From the NCBI GenBank assembly GCA_963650135.1, contig CAVJLG010000076.1, forward strand, positions 1 through 9,382: a stretch of DNA of 9,382 nucleotides, read 5' to 3'. The notes under the pieces were generated by a model. The model worked only from the letters and a program-made list of their open reading frames with translations. It was not told the DNA's origin and searched no databases. Shown here piece by piece: positions 7,040-9,382 of this stretch. The position numbers and the translations under genes were made by a program. Origin of the DNA: HGM13006 sp963650135 (GTDB lineage: Bacteria; Bacillota; Clostridia; Oscillospirales; Oscillospiraceae). Each line of letters begins with the position of its first letter. The stretch's first letter is position 1.

Positions 7040-8054
7040 AGACGGACCGCTGCTGGACGAGCTGGGCATTCTCCGGGAGCCTGGCTGGGCAACGGAACTA
7101 AAGCTACAGTATCATCGAAACGACGTAAAGGCTCCGGCCATCCGGCGGAAGGAATGGGACTACTATCTCATCACCAACGGACGGTTTGGGCTGGCCCTGA
7201 CCATTGCCGACAACGGCTATATGGGGCTGGTCAGCGTGAGTCTGCTGGATTTTAAGGAACACTGGGAGCAGACCACCTCGCCTATGGTAATGATGCCCAT
7301 GGGCAAGATGAAGCTGCCGGAAACCAGTGCCGCCGGGGATCTGTATGCCGGGGGCAAGGGCTATCAGCTGCTGTTTGAAAACCACGGGGATACCCGGCGG
7401 CTGACGTTCCATATGGACAACTTTCGGGACGGCAATCCCATTGACGGCAGCGTAACCCTGACGGAGCCGCCAAAGGATTCCATGGTGATTGCAACGCCCT
7501 TTGCGGGGCATCCCAAGGCGTTTTACTATAACCAGAAGATTGTGGGCATGCGGGCCTCGGGAGAAATTACGTTCCGGGACCGGCGCTATCGCTTTGACCC
7601 GTCGGACAGCTTTGCGATTCTGGACTGGGGCCGGGGCGTGTGGACCTATGACAACACATGGTATTGGTCTGGCGCAGCCGGAGAAGTGGACGGCAAGGTC
7701 TTTGGCTTTAATCTGGGCTATGGCTTTGGCGATACCAGCGCGGCGTCGGAAAATATGCTGTTTTACGACGGGAAGGCCCATAAGCTGGACCGGATCACCT
7801 TCCAAATCCCGCAAAAGGGCAACGGAGTGGATGATTTTATGAGCCCGTGGCGGTTTACCTCCAACGATGGACGATTTGAGGCGCTGTTTGAGCCGGTGCT
7901 GGATCGCAGTGCGCTGACAAAGGTAGGGCCGCTGTGCTCCGATCAGCATCAGGTCTTTGGCACCTTTACCGGCAGCGTTGTTCTGGATGACGGGCAGCGG
8001 CTCCATCTGGACCGATTCTTCGGATTTGCCGAAAAAGTACGAAATAAGTGGTGA
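7020..8054 (+). CDS. DUF2804 domain protein, function unknown
   Basis: A 344-residue protein that I recognise as the DUF2804 family over its whole length; no biochemical role is known to me. Family-type blocks include GWA at 22-24, RRKEWDYYLIT at 42-52, DNGYMGLVSVSLLDF at 64-78, LDWGRGVWTYDNTWYW at 201-216 and NLGYGFGD at 231-238. It is rich in Trp, Tyr, Phe and Gly, with alternating beta-strand patterns, suggesting an all-beta, perhaps barrel-like fold. It has no signal peptide or membrane helix, so it is probably cytoplasmic. It starts at a GTG with a ribosome site inside gatD, overlaps gatD by 20 nt, and ends 4 nt before the transpeptidase-like gene. The coupling suggests a link to cell-wall precursor work, but this is inference; chance operon membership is possible. 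No catalytic triad or nucleotide-binding loop is evident. Confidence 0.85.
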   Translation: MQHRIVKDGPLLDELGILREPGWATELKLQYHRNDVKAPAIRRKEWDYYLITNGRFGLALTIADNGYMGLVSVSLLDFKEHWEQTTSPMVMMPMGKMKLPETSAAGDLYAGGKGYQLLFENHGDTRRLTFHMDNFRDGNPIDGSVTLTEPPKDSMVIATPFAGHPKAFYYNQKIVGMRASGEITFRDRRYRFDPSDSFAILDWGRGVWTYDNTWYWSGAAGEVDGKVFGFNLGYGFGDTSAASENMLFYDGKAHKLDRITFQIPQKGNGVDDFMSPWRFTSNDGRFEALFEPVLDRSALTKVGPLCSDQHQVFGTFTGSVVLDDGQRLHLDRFFGFAEKVRNKW

Positions 8055-8058
8055 AGCT

Positions 8059-9273
8059 ATGAAAAAGATATTTGCATGGATTTTGCGGATTGCCTGCTTT
8101 GCGGTGATCGGATTTGCGATTTTTACCGTGGTGCGCAGCTTTCTGCACCGAAATGACGACCATTCCCGGGAGACGCTGCTGGGCGCTTCGGAGCCGGCGG
8201 TTACAGAATCCGTCACAACGGACGAAGCCTACCAGAGCGCCGAGGATGCGCTGATTGAAGCGGCAGAGGCGGCCGGTGTGGAGGAAGACCCCACGGCGGT
8301 ACTGTATGATAACGGCGATATCTCTGCCTATCATCCCTATACAACGGTAACGGCGGCCTTTGGCGATATTACCAACAGCGTTGTGGCGGATCTGATTTGG
8401 TATGTGGACGGCGAAGAGGTCAGCCGCAGTGAGCAGCAGCTCTTGGTGGAGGGCTCAACGGTCAGCTATGACGTGGCGATCGACCCCGCCCAGGCAACCT
8501 CTGACAGCGTTGAGGTGCAGCTGGAGGTGCAGCTGTCGAACGGTCAGAGCTTTACCACCGCTACGGTTGTTACGGTGGAGCTGGCAAGCGAGAACGGAAC
8601 GGCGACTATGGTAAAAACCGAGGAAATTCCCGTTACCGCAACCTGCAACGCCAATATCTATGACGATTCGACCTTTGCCAATCAGACGGGCCTGCTGCCG
8701 GAGGGCTCTTCCGGACTGATGCTGGCCTATCAGAGCGATAGTACCGGCACCACTGCCATCCAGATTCAGCTGGAGGACGGCACAAGCGGCTGGGTATCCG
8801 GCAAGGACGTGGAGATTTCTCAGGACGACTGCACCACCGACGAGGATTATAGCGACGAGACAAAGGTGGACTTCGTCAATTCCATGGGCTATGACAGCAC
8901 CACGGAATACCTGGTGTGGGTCAATCTCTATACCCAGCGGGTCAACGTGTTCCAGGGCTATCAGGGAAATTGGGAGCTGATTCAGAGCTTTGAATGCGCC
9001 ACCGGCAAGAACGCTTCGCCTACCAGCACCGGTGTGTACACCTATTCTGCCCTCCAGGATAAGTGGGACTTGGGCAGCACCTATGTTGAGCCGGTTATGA
9101 TCTATAACGGCGGCGAGGCTTTTACCAGCCGTCCTTACGATTCGGAAACCGACGAAATCACCGACGAGACGATTGGAAAGCCTGTCTCCGGCGGCAGCGT
9201 TCGGATGCGGGGAGACGACATTGCGTGGATGTCGGAGAATATCCCCGTGGGCACGCTGGTTGTAGTGTACTAA
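8059..9273 (+). CDS. Membrane-anchored L,D-transpeptidase-like (YkuD) protein lacking catalytic residues
   Basis: A 404-residue protein with an N-terminal membrane helix (about 4-28) and a large extracellular part. An acidic spacer leads to an Ig-like beta domain (about 93-178), a bacterial SH3-like domain (about 189-254), an acidic linker (about 255-275) and a C-terminal YkuD domain (about 282-404). YkuD enzymes cross-link peptidoglycan through a Cys and His site, normally seen as an upstream His and then SHGC(I/V)RM. Here the motif reads SGGSVRM at 377-383: the His is G378 and the Cys is S380. The upstream His is T356 (FTSRPYD). The domain has no His at all, and its only Cys (C313) lies elsewhere. 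The fold marks PTSTGVY, IGKPVS and VPVGT-like IPVGTLVVVY remain. It is therefore probably a pseudoenzyme that binds wall or partner. The start ATG lies 4 nt after the DUF2804 stop with only a weak ribosome site (GGTGA), suggesting coupled translation. Confidence 0.85.
   Translation: MKKIFAWILRIACFAVIGFAIFTVVRSFLHRNDDHSRETLLGASEPAVTESVTTDEAYQSAEDALIEAAEAAGVEEDPTAVLYDNGDISAYHPYTTVTAAFGDITNSVVADLIWYVDGEEVSRSEQQLLVEGSTVSYDVAIDPAQATSDSVEVQLEVQLSNGQSFTTATVVTVELASENGTATMVKTEEIPVTATCNANIYDDSTFANQTGLLPEGSSGLMLAYQSDSTGTTAIQIQLEDGTSGWVSGKDVEISQDDCTTDEDYSDETKVDFVNSMGYDSTTEYLVWVNLYTQRVNVFQGYQGNWELIQSFECATGKNASPTSTGVYTYSALQDKWDLGSTYVEPVMIYNGGEAFTSRPYDSETDEITDETIGKPVSGGSVRMRGDDIAWMSENIPVGTLVVVY
9124..9207 (+). 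other. Degenerate YkuD active-site segment
   Basis: Codons for the positions expected to hold catalytic residues read ACC (Thr, 9124-9126) for the first His, GGC (Gly, 9190-9192) for the His of SHGC, and AGC (Ser, 9196-9198) for the Cys. The surrounding frame is open and the flanking motif (Ser, Gly, Val-Arg-Met) is intact, so this is substitution, not a frameshift. Confidence 0.85.
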
Positions 9274-9382
9274 ATAGAAGAAAACTCCTCCGTATGATCG
9301 TGATATGTACCCAGTTATCTGGACACTTTCATTGAATTGAACAATTAACATTCCATCATGGATGCTTCCCGAAATTTAGAGG
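9274..9382. other. AT-rich 3' flank, no gene seen
   Basis: The composition drops clearly toward A+T compared with the coding region. Three small dyads are present: CCAG-TTAT-CTGG at 9311-9322, AATTG-AA-CAATT at 9335-9346, and TCCAT-C-ATGGA around 9352-9362. None has the GC-rich stem plus T-run of an intrinsic terminator. The only short + frame (ATG 9294, 13 codons) has no ribosome site. AGAGG at the very end (9378-9382) might be the ribosome site of a gene beyond the window. Confidence 0.4.

Noticed and set aside
9311..9346. Small dyads after the last gene as an intrinsic terminator or insertion sequence end
   Set aside because: The stems are 4-5 bp and AT-rich, with no T-run, and no transposase or target-site duplication is visible.
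8455..9351. - strand open frame (298 codons) opposite the YkuD-like gene
   Set aside because: It has no ribosome site or known motif and overlaps a well-supported membrane protein gene.

Overview
The window is a tightly packed stretch of bacterial chromosome in which every recognisable gene lies on the + strand. Base composition is moderately high in G+C for a Gram-positive. The gene set (dgt-dnaG-sigA followed by murT-gatD), the strong AGGAGG-type ribosome sites and the protein styles fit a Bacillota member of class Clostridia. A gut-type Oscillospiraceae-like organism is my best guess; this is inferred from gene content and style, not from a database match. No tRNA, rRNA, CRISPR array, transposase or clear phage gene is visible.

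Layout. Positions 1-106 are a leader carrying a 9-bp inverted repeat and an excellent Shine-Dalgarno (SD) site. Next come yigZ (107-748, IMPACT/UPF0029 family), dgt (808-1815, HD-domain dNTP triphosphohydrolase), dnaG (1872-3647, primase, TTG start) and sigA/rpoD (3652-4797, primary sigma factor). The last three form a macromolecular-synthesis-type operon; dnaG and sigA are separated by 4 nt. A 122-nt gap follows, holding two tandem hairpins (4814-4864) and a near-consensus extended -10 promoter (4882-4910). This promoter drives a second unit: murT (4920-6296), gatD (6299-7039), a DUF2804 gene (7020-8054, overlapping gatD) and an L,D-transpeptidase-like membrane protein (8059-9273). The last 109 nt are AT-rich and hold no supportable gene.

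Function. The first half covers nucleotide-pool control, replication priming and housekeeping transcription. The second half is an envelope unit: MurT-GatD amidates the D-Glu of lipid II, and the terminal gene encodes a membrane-anchored extracellular YkuD-fold protein.

The most unusual point is that this YkuD-like protein appears catalytically dead. All three positions expected to carry the two His and the Cys of the active site are replaced (Thr, Gly, Ser), and the domain contains no His at all, yet the fold and the flanking motif are well kept. With the uncharacterised DUF2804 protein translationally coupled to gatD, this suggests a four-gene peptidoglycan-modification module with a pseudo-transpeptidase and an unknown partner. 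A second unusual point is that the murT start codon lies only 10 nt after the -10 box and has no SD, so its mRNA is predicted to be leaderless or nearly so.
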